DNA of 64,000 nucleotides from Phyllobacterium calauticae (GCF_019991125.1 NZ_JAGENB010000006.1:248001-312000); one strand, 5' to 3'. Positions 51,423 through 59,855 are shown, counted from the first letter of the stretch. Program-made: numbers and translations. Notes: generated by a model from the sequence alone, not told the origin.

Positions 51423-52634
51423 TTAGAGACCCGCGAGAGGCTCCAGACTGAGCCTTTCCCCCTCTTCGGATAGATATTGCTTCTTCTGCGCCCTGCGGTC
51501 GAGCAGCAGCGACCAGACGGCCACGCCAAGACCGAGCAAGGCCAGCGCCGATCCCACGAAGGGCAGGTTCTGATAAGACACGCCCCAGGTGAGCGCCGCG
51601 CCGCCAACCCAGGCACCGGCGGCATTGCCCGCGTTGAATGCGCCCTGGTTGAGCGTGGCCGCCAGATTGGGCGCTTCGCTCGCGGTTTCGACCACCCGCA
51701 TCTGCAACGGCGGAACGATGACGAAGGTCAGCATGCCCCACAGGAACACCACGGCGATTGCCGCTGCCGCCGTGCCGCTGACTTCCGCCAGCAGGGCATG
51801 GGTGAACACCACGGTGACCAGGGTGCCGATGACGGTGGGCATCAGCTTCCAGTCGGCAAGCTTGCCGCCGATGACATTACCCACGGTCATCCCAGCTCCG
51901 AACAGCAGCAGGACCCAGGTCACCGCCGCGGTCGACAGGCCGGACACATCGGTGAGGATCGGCTTGATGTAGGTAAAGACGGCAAACAGGCTGCCGGAGG
52001 CGAGCGCCGAGATCAGCATGGCAAGCCAGACCTGCAGTTTGCCGAGAACCTTGATCTCGCTGAGAATGCCGCCGCCCTTCTCTTCTTCACCGGCCGCGGG
52101 AACCAGCAGCGCGATGGCGATGACTGCGGCGACACCGATGGCGACGACCGCATAGAAGGTCGAGCGCCAGCCGTAGAGCTCGCCGAGGGCGGTACCGGCG
52201 GGCACGCCGAGAATATTGGCAAGCGTCAGGCCGGCGAACATCAATGCAATGGCACTGGCGCGCTTGTGGCGCGGCACCAGGCTGGCAGCCACCACTGAAC
52301 CTATGCCGAAGAAAGCACCGTGCCCGAAGGCCGTGACGACGCGGGCGATCATCAGCATCCAGTAATTGGGGGCAATGGCGCAGAACAGATTGCCGACGAC
52401 GAAGAGCATCGCAAGACCAATGAGCACGGGCTTGCGCGGCAGGGATGCCGTGGCAATGGCGATAATGGGTGCACCGATGACGACGCCAAGCGCATAGCCG
52501 GTCACCAGCAGGCCTGCATGGGGGATGGTGACACGCAGGTCGGCCGCGACTTCCGGCAACAGACCCATGATCACGAATTCGGTGGTGCCGATGCAGAAGG
52601 AGGCAATGGCAAGAGCGAGAATCGGCAAGGGCAT
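51423..52634 (-). CDS. MFS transporter, AraJ/YdhP-like (DHA1 family)
   Basis: 403-residue, about twelve-helix exporter. FCIGTTEFVIMGLLPEVA at the start is the classic opening of the arabinose-efflux-permease/YdhP group. The MFS loop ATASLPRKPVL and the antiporter-type helix-5 region (GVPAGTALGELYGWR) fit drug:H+ antiporters. The substrate is unknown. ATG at 52634 chosen because helix 1 begins at once; the longer frame adds 30 unlikely residues. Confidence 0.87.
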   Translation of the reverse strand: MPLPILALAIASFCIGTTEFVIMGLLPEVAADLRVTIPHAGLLVTGYALGVVIGAPIIAIATASLPRKPVLIGLAMLFVVGNLFCAIAPNYWMLMIARVVTAFGHGAFFGIGSVVAASLVPRHKRASAIALMFAGLTLANILGVPAGTALGELYGWRSTFYAVVAIGVAAVIAIALLVPAAGEEEKGGGILSEIKVLGKLQVWLAMLISALASGSLFAVFTYIKPILTDVSGLSTAAVTWVLLLFGAGMTVGNVIGGKLADWKLMPTVIGTLVTVVFTHALLAEVSGTAAAAIAVVFLWGMLTFVIVPPLQMRVVETASEAPNLAATLNQGAFNAGNAAGAWVGGAALTWGVSYQNLPFVGSALALLGLGVAVWSLLLDRRAQKKQYLSEEGERLSLEPLAGL

Positions 52635-52987
52635 GGGCGGCAACCATCGGAGCTGGAGTAAGGAATCATGCTGCCTAGTCCACAAGGGTTTCACAACTGA
52701 TTTTTGTGCAACGCAGCAATGCATTTATGCGGGGCGATACATCCCGGTGACGAATCGTATCCACGGGTTGAAAAACAGCGGAAAAGATTCGCCGTCCGCA
52801 TACCAGCGGAAAAACAGACAGGACTGATTTTCCTAAGCCGCATCAGAAACCGGCAGGCGCCAGAGGGGCGAACCGGAGAGCGGCGGGCAGTGGACCATGG
52901 GAATATTCGGGAGAGAAGAGATGCAAGCGTGCGGGGCACCACTTTCCGTAATATCAAGCATTTACATCAATTGCTTGAGAGGGAAAG

Positions 52988-53036
52988 TGGCGCGAGTGAC
53001 GGGGCTCGAACCCGCGACCTCCGGCGTGACAGGCCG
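52988..53036 (-). other. attachment-site scar: 3' fragment of tRNA-Asp(GTC)
   Basis: 49 bases that read on the - strand as the anticodon arm (CTGTCAC loop, anticodon GTC), variable loop, T-arm (GGTTCGAGCC), acceptor 3' strand and encoded CCA of tRNA-Asp. The D-arm and acceptor 5' strand are absent: beyond 53,036 the sequence departs. This is the usual footprint of a tyrosine-integrase element that split a tRNA gene and kept a duplicate of its 3' part. Not a functional tRNA. Confidence 0.85.
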
Positions 53037-53525
53037 ATTGAATGATTTTTGGAATCAATCAGTGTTTCAAATCCACTGATGCTGGATCAAGCGACAAAAC
53101 CCCGCAAAGTTGAAACCATTTCGCGTAGCATCACTCTTTATATATACGGATATCTGCGGGGGACATTTTTGATGGCGAAACCGCTCCCAATCCCGGCATC
53201 TCGCAACGCACTGCCGAAAAAGTGATTCGGGCATTGCCCCTCTTACTCTCGGTCGACACTTTGCTCATGGGGATATTTGCGGACCAGAATCGTGCAGCGA
53301 CGCTCATCTCTGACTACTGGAGCTCTGACTTCCTGGGCTTTGATCTGGGTCACTGCCGGCTTCATGCCTACCTATGGCGTGCCTGGCTCACGTTTCGAGG
53401 GTGCTGTCAGTCAGCAACAGTCTGATTCTGTATTGCGCCCACCAATGAAATCGATTTTCTGCGCAAACTTATCCACCTGATACAGAACTGCGCGATAATC
53501 CCTCCGGCAACTAGTGGAGGACCGC
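53037..53525. other. 489-bp region between the att scar and the first small gene
   Basis: No convincing gene. A 17-codon frame at 53172-53225 has a GGGGGA site upstream and its stop overlaps a GTG that opens another frame; these could be remnants or a short excision-factor-like leader. A TTG-started frame at 53277-53480 encodes a possible membrane segment (WALIWVTAGFMPTYG). I would not annotate any of these without comparison to relatives. Confidence 0.5.
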
Positions 53526-53717
53526 ATGATTACCTTTCAGACTGTCTTTTTTACCACTCTTTCGCTTACCGCAGCGAGCGGAGTAACCGCAGCATGCATC
53601 GCGCTCTTTGGCGACACGCGTCGAAACGAGGGTCAGCGGATCGTTGTCGAAAAGTTTGCCCAAATCGCGTTGTTCGGCGCCGTGACAGTGGCGTCCCTGC
53701 TCGTCGTTTCCATCTGA
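53526..53717 (+). CDS. small membrane protein (63 aa), unknown function
   Basis: Two hydrophobic helices (about 8-28 and 44-63) joined by a charged loop (GDTRRNEGQRIVVEK). GGAGG lies eight bases before the ATG at 53526. It precedes the integrase by 39 bp on the same strand. No family recognised. Confidence 0.6.
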   Translation: MITFQTVFFTTLSLTAASGVTAACIALFGDTRRNEGQRIVVEKFAQIALFGAVTVASLLVVSI

Positions 53718-53756
53718 TGAACGCCAGCATTTTTTACACACGTCTTGGAGCGCAAC

Positions 53757-55040
53757 ATGGGACATGAAAACGCCTTTGGATTTCACCTCTCTGACGATAC
53801 GGCGCGAGCAACATTACCGCCGCGCGGAGCACCTTACTGGCAGGTCACCGAGTATTGTCGGGCCATAGGGTTTCAACACTATCCATCGGGCCGGTGCTTT
53901 TGGCTGGGTCGTGTGCGACTTCAGGATGGAAGCTATAGACAGTATCGACTAGGCTCGGTCAAAACGGATGGCAATGCGATCGGCATGGCTTTCCCTGAAG
54001 CCCTACAAAAGGCTCAAGAGTGGTTCTCGGAAGTGCGCGTCCGCCTCGCCACCAGCGACTCTTTCCCGATCGGCAGTAAGGAAGAACTCAATATCTGCCC
54101 TATTGGCCCAATATTCACACTAGGCCACGCCCTGCATGATTACATCGAGTGGAAACGACTAGCGGCGGCTCGATCGCATTTCCTGACGCTCATTTCACTT
54201 GTGAACCACCACCTTGTTCCCACGTTGGCGAGCATTCCAGCACACCAGTTCAACGGCGATTTGGTAAGGAACTTTGTCCGGGATGTCCTTGAGACCCCTC
54301 CCCGATATTCGAGGAGCAAATCGGCACCAAAACGCCCTATCACCAAGATGAACGACGAAGAACTGCGCAAGCGGAAGAAGACCGTAAATACGTTGCTTAG
54401 CATTCTCAGGGTCGCGGTGTTGATGGCCTGGGAAAACGGCAAGATCGAGTCTGAGCGCGCCTGGCGCTGTATCCGTCGTCTGCCACTGATCGAACGCCCC
54501 CGAATTCTGCATCTCAACCGGGCTGAGTGTCGCCAACTGATTGATCATTGCGACCCATCCATACGTCAGTTGGTCCTAGGGGGACTCTATACGGGTTGCC
54601 GAATCACCGAACTGATACGCATGAGAGTATGCGACGTTGGGCGTGATGGTCCGGGTGTGTTTGTGACCCCTGTGAAGTGCTATAGGGAACGGTTTGTATT
54701 CTTGCCCAACGAGGGACTGAGTTTCTTCCAAAACCTCACTGTCGGGAAATTGTCAGACGATCTCATATTCTTGAAGGCAAATGGGCGCCCCTGGTACCGG
54801 TGTGACTACAAATACGTTTTCAAGAAAGCGGTCATCGCAGCGGGGCTGTCGCACGCGTTTTGCTTCCACGGATTGCGGCACACCTATGCAAGCCAACTGG
54901 TAGCGGCCGGTACGCCACTCCTCGTCATTTCTGAACAGCTTGGACATCGGAATGCAGCCACCGTGATACGGACATATGGACATATGGCACCCCAAGCACG
55001 TTTGTCAGAGGTGCGCAGCCGGTTCGAAGCCCTTACCTAG
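53757..55040 (+). CDS. int: tyrosine site-specific integrase
   Basis: 427-residue phage-type recombinase. Catalytic residues are visible: R282 in TGCRITEL, H371-x-x-R374 in HGLRHTYAS, a following LGHRN, and nucleophile Y407 in IRTYGHM. An N-terminal arm-binding-like domain and a SAM-like core-binding domain precede the catalytic part. ATG at 53757 has TTGGAG upstream. Next to the tRNA-Asp scar, it is the likely enzyme that integrated the element. Confidence 0.95.
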   Translation: MGHENAFGFHLSDDTARATLPPRGAPYWQVTEYCRAIGFQHYPSGRCFWLGRVRLQDGSYRQYRLGSVKTDGNAIGMAFPEALQKAQEWFSEVRVRLATSDSFPIGSKEELNICPIGPIFTLGHALHDYIEWKRLAAARSHFLTLISLVNHHLVPTLASIPAHQFNGDLVRNFVRDVLETPPRYSRSKSAPKRPITKMNDEELRKRKKTVNTLLSILRVAVLMAWENGKIESERAWRCIRRLPLIERPRILHLNRAECRQLIDHCDPSIRQLVLGGLYTGCRITELIRMRVCDVGRDGPGVFVTPVKCYRERFVFLPNEGLSFFQNLTVGKLSDDLIFLKANGRPWYRCDYKYVFKKAVIAAGLSHAFCFHGLRHTYASQLVAAGTPLLVISEQLGHRNAATVIRTYGHMAPQARLSEVRSRFEALT

Positions 55041-55064
55041 AAGCTAGTCCAAATCATGGATTGC

Positions 55065-57128
55065 TTATCCCCACATGCCGCGCATGCGCGCAGCAATGTC
55101 GACACGCACATTGCGTGCGTCGGCCTGTTTTGCGGTCTCCTGGCGTACCTTCGGCCAGGTCATGCATTCAAAATACTGCAGAAGTGTTGCCGGAATGAAC
55201 CGCGTCCGCGAGGCGTAAACATGCCGGTCGCCTTGAGCATTCTGACCATGGGTAAAAAACCGCTGCGGCAGTACCAGGTGCAGATCATCCCTGGCACGCG
55301 TCATGGCAACGTAGAGCAGACGCCGCTCCTCTTCGAGCTCCGGTCTTGATCCGGCACCAAGATCGGACGGCATGCAGCCGTCTACCACATTGAGCACGTA
55401 GACGGACTTCCATTCCTGCCCCTTGGCGGAATGAATGGTTGAAAGGATGAGATAATCCTCGTCCAGCAACGGAACACCGGATTGATCACTGGTGGCATCG
55501 GGCGGATCGAGTGTCAGTTCAGTCAGGAAGCGCTCACGCGACGGATAACCCGCAGCAATCTGCTGGAGTTGCAGAAGATCGGCCTGACGCATTGTTGCGT
55601 CTTCATGCAGGCGATCAAGGTGCGGCTCATACCAGATACGGATCTGTTCGAGTTCTGCCGGCCATCCGCCTTTGCGCAGATGAACGTCCTGCAACATTTG
55701 AACAAGGTCTGCCCACTCAGAACCCGCACGAACGGGCACCGGAATAGTGTTCAATGCAGCCAAGGGATCGGCATGCACCGTCATTTGATCAAGGACACTT
55801 TGCGCCGATGCCGGACCAATACCGGGCAATAATTGCATCAGGCGGAAACCGGCCACGCGATCCCGTGGATTCTGCACAAATCGAAGGGCGGCGAGCAGGT
55901 CTTTGACGTGGCTGCTGTCGAGGAATTTCAATCCGCCGAATTTCACGAACGGAATGTTGCGCCGGGTCAATTCCACTTCCAGAGCGCCGCTGTGGCTTGA
56001 TGTGCGGAACAATACCGCCTGGTGTTTGAGCAGGGAGCCCGCCTCGCGGTTCTCAAGCACCTGTTCAACGATGTAACGTGCCTGCTCGCTTTCGTCGCGC
56101 ACGGTGACGAGCCGCGGCCGCTCCACCGACTGGCGTTCCGTCCAGAGGTTCTTGGTGAAGCGTTCCGATGCCAGATCGATGACGGCATTTGCCGCGGTGA
56201 GAATAGGCTGCGTCGATCGATAATTGCGATCAAGGGTAATGACATCGGCCGCCGGCGAAAACGACGCCGGAAAGTCCAGAATGTTGCGCACCGTGGCCGA
56301 GCGAAACGAATAGATGGACTGAGCATCGTCGCCAACGACAGTGAGCCCTCGCCCCTCCGGTTTCAGAGCCAGCAGGATCGACGATTGCAGCCGGTTCGTG
56401 TCCTGGTATTCATCGACCATCACGTGATCGAACCGCGACCCAATGTCTTCCGCCAGGAGTGGATCGCTCACGGTCTGACACCAATAGAGCAGCAGGTCAT
56501 CGTAATCGAGAATGTTCTGGGCCTGCTTGGCTTCAACATAGCCTGCGAATAGCTGACGGAGCTGCGGTCCCCACATGGCACACCATGGGAAATGGTCCTT
56601 CAGGACTTCCTCCAGCGGGCGTTCCGAATTGATGGTTCTGGAGTAGATGGAGAGACAGGTTCCCTTGGTTGGAAAGCGGTTCTCCATCTTGGAGAAACCG
56701 AGTTCATGGCGAACGAGGTTCATCAGGTCGGCGGAGTCTTCCCGGTCATGAATGGTAAAGTTCCTGTCGAGCGATATCTGATCACAATATTCCCGCAGAA
56801 GTCGCGCACCGATGCCATGAAACGTCCCGGACCATTCAAGAGCGTCGCTGTAGGCCACGCCCTTTGATCCCAGTACCTGGTTGCAAATGCGCTCAACCCG
56901 CCGCGCCATCTCGGCGGCGGCTCGTCTGGAAAACGTCATCAGCAGGATGCGGCGGGGATCGGTTCCATTGACAATCAGATGTGCAACGCGGTGGGCGAGT
57001 GTATTGGTCTTGCCCGACCCGGCCCCGGCGATGATCAGCAACGGGCCAGCGGCTGTTGTCTGGGCCCCCACACCATATTCAACAGCACTTCGCTGTGCCG
57101 CATTCAGTTTGTCCAGATAGGTCGCCAT
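55065..57128 (-). CDS. UvrD/Rep-like superfamily 1 DNA helicase
   Basis: 687-residue 3'-5' SF1A helicase. Motifs in order: Walker A IAGAGSGKTN (near residue 27), motif II VMVDEYQDTN, motif III VVGDDAQSIYSFR, motif IV DRNYRSTQ, motif V TIHSAKGQEWKSVY and motif VI LYVAMTRARDDLHLV. All catalytic positions appear intact. ATG at 57128 has GGAG six bases upstream. A TTGACA hexamer and a LexA box precede it, so SOS control is expected. It lies tail to tail with the integrase and divergent from the SRAP gene group. Distinct from housekeeping UvrD, which would be longer. Confidence 0.92.
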   Translation of the reverse strand: MATYLDKLNAAQRSAVEYGVGAQTTAAGPLLIIAGAGSGKTNTLAHRVAHLIVNGTDPRRILLMTFSRRAAAEMARRVERICNQVLGSKGVAYSDALEWSGTFHGIGARLLREYCDQISLDRNFTIHDREDSADLMNLVRHELGFSKMENRFPTKGTCLSIYSRTINSERPLEEVLKDHFPWCAMWGPQLRQLFAGYVEAKQAQNILDYDDLLLYWCQTVSDPLLAEDIGSRFDHVMVDEYQDTNRLQSSILLALKPEGRGLTVVGDDAQSIYSFRSATVRNILDFPASFSPAADVITLDRNYRSTQPILTAANAVIDLASERFTKNLWTERQSVERPRLVTVRDESEQARYIVEQVLENREAGSLLKHQAVLFRTSSHSGALEVELTRRNIPFVKFGGLKFLDSSHVKDLLAALRFVQNPRDRVAGFRLMQLLPGIGPASAQSVLDQMTVHADPLAALNTIPVPVRAGSEWADLVQMLQDVHLRKGGWPAELEQIRIWYEPHLDRLHEDATMRQADLLQLQQIAAGYPSRERFLTELTLDPPDATSDQSGVPLLDEDYLILSTIHSAKGQEWKSVYVLNVVDGCMPSDLGAGSRPELEEERRLLYVAMTRARDDLHLVLPQRFFTHGQNAQGDRHVYASRTRFIPATLLQYFECMTWPKVRQETAKQADARNVRVDIAARMRGMWG

Positions 57129-57165
57129 AGAATCTCCGTGCAGACGAACCCGGCGGGAATCATCA

Positions 57166-57180
57166 GAACATAGCAGGAAC
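57166..57180 (-). promoter_or_regulatory. LexA (SOS) box of the helicase gene
   Basis: GAACATAGCAGGAAC, perfect GAAC-N7-GAAC, 38 bp before the helicase ATG. On the gene strand it starts 14 bases after a consensus TTGACA (-35; + strand 57195-57200), so it would cover the -10/start region. Confidence 0.75.
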
Positions 57181-57243
57181 GTAGCGCCGTCCAATGTCAA
57201 CAGGAAAGAGATCCACACATGTCTTGACTCTTCCGCCTAATGA

Positions 57244-57258
57244 GAACATTTGTAGAAC
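57244..57258 (+). promoter_or_regulatory. LexA (SOS) box of the divergent SRAP operon
   Basis: GAACATTTGTAGAAC, perfect GAAC-N7-GAAC with AT-rich spacer, 107 bp before the 63-aa gene. A TTGACT (57224-57229) lies 14 bases upstream, so the box would cover the -10. It is 63 bp from the helicase box, giving one two-way SOS control region. Confidence 0.75.
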
Positions 57259-57364
57259 AGAACGCTGCGGCGACGTTCATTGCACAATTTGAATCTGAAC
57301 AACCCCTACTGTCTCGCGCGATGGGGAGCGGACAGGCTTTGTCTCTTGAAGGAGAAACAGGCCG

Positions 57365-57556
57365 ATGAATGAGCCGGTATTGAAACACGAAGACGAGATT
57401 GACCAGATCATCGCCGATCACGGTGGAGACTTCCGGGCTGCAATTGATTCGATCCTGAAGGACAACGCCTTCCTGATCAAAGAGATTGAATGTGCCGCTC
57501 TGGTTGCTGGGCATGGCTACGCCCGTGGATGGAAGCCAAGAACATTCAGGCATTGA
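57365..57556 (+). CDS. small conserved-looking hypothetical protein (63 aa)
   Basis: Acidic helical protein (HEDEIDQIIADHGGDFRAAI, DNAFLIKEIECAALV) ending GYARGWKPRTFRH. GGAG-rich site (GAAGGAG) upstream. First gene after the rightward LexA box; two bases separate it from the next gene. No family named, function unknown; position suggests an SOS role. Confidence 0.7.
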   Translation: MNEPVLKHEDEIDQIIADHGGDFRAAIDSILKDNAFLIKEIECAALVAGHGYARGWKPRTFRH

Positions 57557-57558
57557 CT

Positions 57559-57891
57559 ATGGGTAGAAGTCGAGGCGCACTGTCGCAAACAGCGCTCAAT
57601 AGTGAGTATTCCTATCAAGTGATGCTCAGGTTAACGCCAGCCACTCGAAAACTATCCACTGAGATTGCTATGTTTGCACGCGACCATCATGCGTATGGTC
57701 TGCATGAGTATTTCAGATTTGAAGAAGAAGACGCGGAATATTGTGTCTATTGCTTTCCGACATTCATTGAGGCTGAATTGTTTGCCAATGCCTACGGCGG
57801 CGAGTTCCTATCCTCTGCAGACCGGCAAAAGGGCAACTGGCGGCCACGCAGCCGTGTCGGAGGAGAACATGTGCGGACGGGTTATCGTTAG
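57559..57891 (+). CDS. hypothetical protein (110 aa)
   Basis: Soluble protein with LRLTPATRKLSTEIAMFARD and an acidic aromatic middle (YFRFEEEDAEYCVYCF). I start it at the ATG at 57559, two bases after the previous stop; an earlier in-frame ATG overlaps that gene. Its end overlaps the SRAP gene by 23 bp. No family recognised. Confidence 0.6.
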   Translation: MGRSRGALSQTALNSEYSYQVMLRLTPATRKLSTEIAMFARDHHAYGLHEYFRFEEEDAEYCVYCFPTFIEAELFANAYGGEFLSSADRQKGNWRPRSRVGGEHVRTGYR

Positions 57892-58579
57892 GACGACCAT
57901 CGCGGGATTGATCAACAGTTTCACGTTTGCCCATCGCAAGGAAGGTGATGGGCTGGACGATCTGCCACCAAGATACAATGGCTCTCCGCGCCAGGATTAT
58001 CCCCTGATCATCCACGAGGACGATGTCGAGGGCCCGGTGTTCGTATCTGCAAACTGGGGCTTCATACCCGGCTGGATGAAAGACCCCAAGGGTGGTGCAA
58101 GGCCGATTAACGCGAAGTCTGAAACCGTGGCGACGAATGGCATGTTTCGGCATGCGTACAAGAGCCGACGCGCCCTGATGCCCATTGATGGTTTCTTTGA
58201 ATGGAAGGCGATCAAGGGCAGCAAGATCACGCAGCCCTATGCTATCGCCATGAAGTCACTGCAACCATTCTGCATTGCCGGTATTTGGGAGCACTGGTTT
58301 GATCATGAGGTCGGTAGGCGTGTTCGCACATTCTGCGTCCTCACCTGCCCGGCCAATGACCTGATGCAGGCAATCCATGAGCGCATGCCGGTGATCCTGC
58401 ACCCTGAGGACTATCAACGCTGGATCGCAAATATTGAGCCAGACCCTAACGATCTATTGACGCCCTTCCCGTCCGAGCTGATGACCATGTGGCCAGTGTC
58501 CTCAAAGGTCGGCAATCCAAGGAACAATACGTCCGATGTCGTGGAGGAAATTACCCTTCCGCCAGAGAATGGTCTTTAA
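57869..58579 (+). CDS. SOS response-associated peptidase (SRAP, YedK/HMCES family)
   Basis: Covalently captures abasic sites in single-stranded DNA. 236 residues: catalytic Cys2 (MCGRV), NAKSET (Asn), GFFEW (Glu) and HERMPVIL (His), i.e. all active-site positions of the family. ATG at 57869 has GGAGGAG upstream and places the cysteine at position 2, as required for its processing. Third gene of the predicted LexA-controlled operon. Confidence 0.95.
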   Translation: MCGRVIVRTTIAGLINSFTFAHRKEGDGLDDLPPRYNGSPRQDYPLIIHEDDVEGPVFVSANWGFIPGWMKDPKGGARPINAKSETVATNGMFRHAYKSRRALMPIDGFFEWKAIKGSKITQPYAIAMKSLQPFCIAGIWEHWFDHEVGRRVRTFCVLTCPANDLMQAIHERMPVILHPEDYQRWIANIEPDPNDLLTPFPSELMTMWPVSSKVGNPRNNTSDVVEEITLPPENGL

Positions 58580-58595
58580 AGAAACGCTCTCATGC

Positions 58596-58610
58596 GAACG
58601 CGATTGGAAC
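58596..58610 (+). promoter_or_regulatory. possible LexA box downstream of the SRAP gene
   Basis: GAACGCGATTGGAAC fits GAAC-N7-GAAC but has a GC-rich spacer and no clear -35/-10 context. It lies 65 bp before the next membrane protein gene. It may be a chance match. Confidence 0.35.
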
Positions 58611-58674
58611 TCGGGGTGCAGCATTCCCGTAACGGCGGCCTTGTGATCGCAAAGGGATCAAGTATCATTTGCCG

Positions 58675-59133
58675 ATGGAAACAAACCCCAGTGCGCCACT
58701 TGATCCAGAAAAAAACGAAGGCATCGTACTGCTTTGCCGTTTCCTTTTATTCTTGGTTGGCTTCTTATTTTTTGTTTCCATTATAAGTGGAATCACAACG
58801 TACTTTTACGTTGGCTGGCAGGGCGACAAGAGTATCTTTCCTGGTATAATAATCGATAGCGGATTCGAAATGGCCGTCTTCGCAGCAATACTGCTTTCGA
58901 TTTTTTCATTCATACCAGCGGTGATCATGACTGTAATTACATTCTACCAGTCGCACAACAATGCCATACCACTTGCCTTGTTGGGCGGGATAACCGGGGT
59001 AGTGGCCGCGGCCCCATTCTTGAGCACGAAGCTTGCACCGATCTTGGTTCTGCCGGGAGTTGGATGGGCATCTGGTTACATTCTTCACTTTATCGCTGTC
59101 CGTATTTCGGACTATTTCTGGAGAAGGTGGTAA
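58675..59133 (+). CDS. four-helix membrane protein, unknown function
   Basis: 152 residues with four hydrophobic segments (about 20-45, 65-85, 90-110 and 120-140) and a short basic C-terminus (YFWRRW). AT-rich, unlike the chromosomal genes. ATG at 58675 preferred to the TTG two codons earlier; the ribosome binding site is weak. No family recognised. Confidence 0.6.
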   Translation: METNPSAPLDPEKNEGIVLLCRFLLFLVGFLFFVSIISGITTYFYVGWQGDKSIFPGIIIDSGFEMAVFAAILLSIFSFIPAVIMTVITFYQSHNNAIPLALLGGITGVVAAAPFLSTKLAPILVLPGVGWASGYILHFIAVRISDYFWRRW

Positions 59134-59138
59134 GTGGG

Positions 59139-59297
59139 ATGTGTAACCTTTACGGGATGGCTGCCGGCTTTCAGGCAATGTCATTCATCCTACGAACGGC
59201 AGATGAAATCGACGTGTGGATGAATGCGCCGGCCGAAGAAGCATTACAGTTGCAAAGACCCCTGCCTGATAATGAACTGGTCGTGTTGAAGCAATGA
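59139..59297 (+). pseudogene. collapsed second SRAP gene (N-terminus fused to C-terminus)
   Basis: 52 codons. It begins MCNLYGMA, the start of the other common alphaproteobacterial SRAP type with Cys2. After ten residues it jumps to ILRTADEIDVWMNAPAEEAL and LQRPLPDNELVVL, the known SRAP C-terminus. The middle (about 170 residues), including the Asn, Glu and His active-site motifs, is missing while the frame is kept. I infer an in-frame internal deletion. It still has a GGAGAAGGTGG site and overlaps the next gene (ATGA), so it may be translated. Confidence 0.75.
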
Positions 59298-59656
59298 ACT
59301 GGTTCAGGAAGATCATAGCGACTTGGAAAGACGCAGCGCATATCCCCAAGGGCGAACGGCCCTATGTGATGGACGAAATATTCAAACCTTCGTCGTGGAA
59401 GATCATAGGGGGCTACGTCGTGGTTATGTGTGTGGTTCTGACGGTTCTTGCTCTTGTCAATAACGATACATTTTCAGAGTGGGTGGGCCTTCCATTAGTG
59501 GTCGGATTTGGTCTGGTCCTTCAGACCCTCATCCAAGATAAAATCCTATTCGGCACCAGTATTAAGCCCACTCGATCAAGCGCAGAAATGGAAGTTTCGC
59601 CAAAGGAACACTCTCATGAAAATCAAAGCGCCAAAGGCCAAAGGCAAATACACTGA
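59294..59656 (+). CDS. membrane protein (120 aa), unknown function
   Basis: Two hydrophobic helices (about 35-57 and 65-85), hydrophilic ends. Start overlaps the SRAP remnant stop by 4 bp, so coupled translation is likely. No family recognised. Confidence 0.6.
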   Translation: MNWFRKIIATWKDAAHIPKGERPYVMDEIFKPSSWKIIGGYVVVMCVVLTVLALVNNDTFSEWVGLPLVVGFGLVLQTLIQDKILFGTSIKPTRSSAEMEVSPKEHSHENQSAKGQRQIH

Positions 59657-59855
59657 TCGTTTCGAAGATTGCCAGCTGGCAATTGAGGATGGATTGATTG
59701 ATCTGATCGGGGCCGCGTCAACTGCCGGATGGAGTCAGCAGGAAGTGATTACAGCGATCGGTAGTGTCTCAGTTTGGAATTTGAAGCCGCGAACACGGTT
59801 GTCACGTCAGCCGCCGAACTCATATATGTATTTTCCGGTAAGCATAGGGGGCTAG
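59616..59855 (+). CDS. hypothetical protein (79 aa), possibly with altered C-terminus
   Basis: Begins MKIKAPKAKGKYTDRFEDCQ, then AIEDGLIDLIGAASTAGWSQ; I recall this wording from short rhizobial proteins that continue with a further helix. Here the end (NLKPRTRLSRQPPNSYMYF) looks unlike that, so the C-terminus may be frameshifted. AAGGA lies eight bases before the ATG at 59616. It overlaps the previous gene by 41 bp in another frame. Confidence 0.5.
   Translation: MKIKAPKAKGKYTDRFEDCQLAIEDGLIDLIGAASTAGWSQQEVITAIGSVSVWNLKPRTRLSRQPPNSYMYFPVSIGG

Noticed and set aside
52988-53036. Functional tRNA-Asp gene
   Set aside because: The acceptor 5' strand and D-arm are absent on the expected side, so only a 3' fragment remains.
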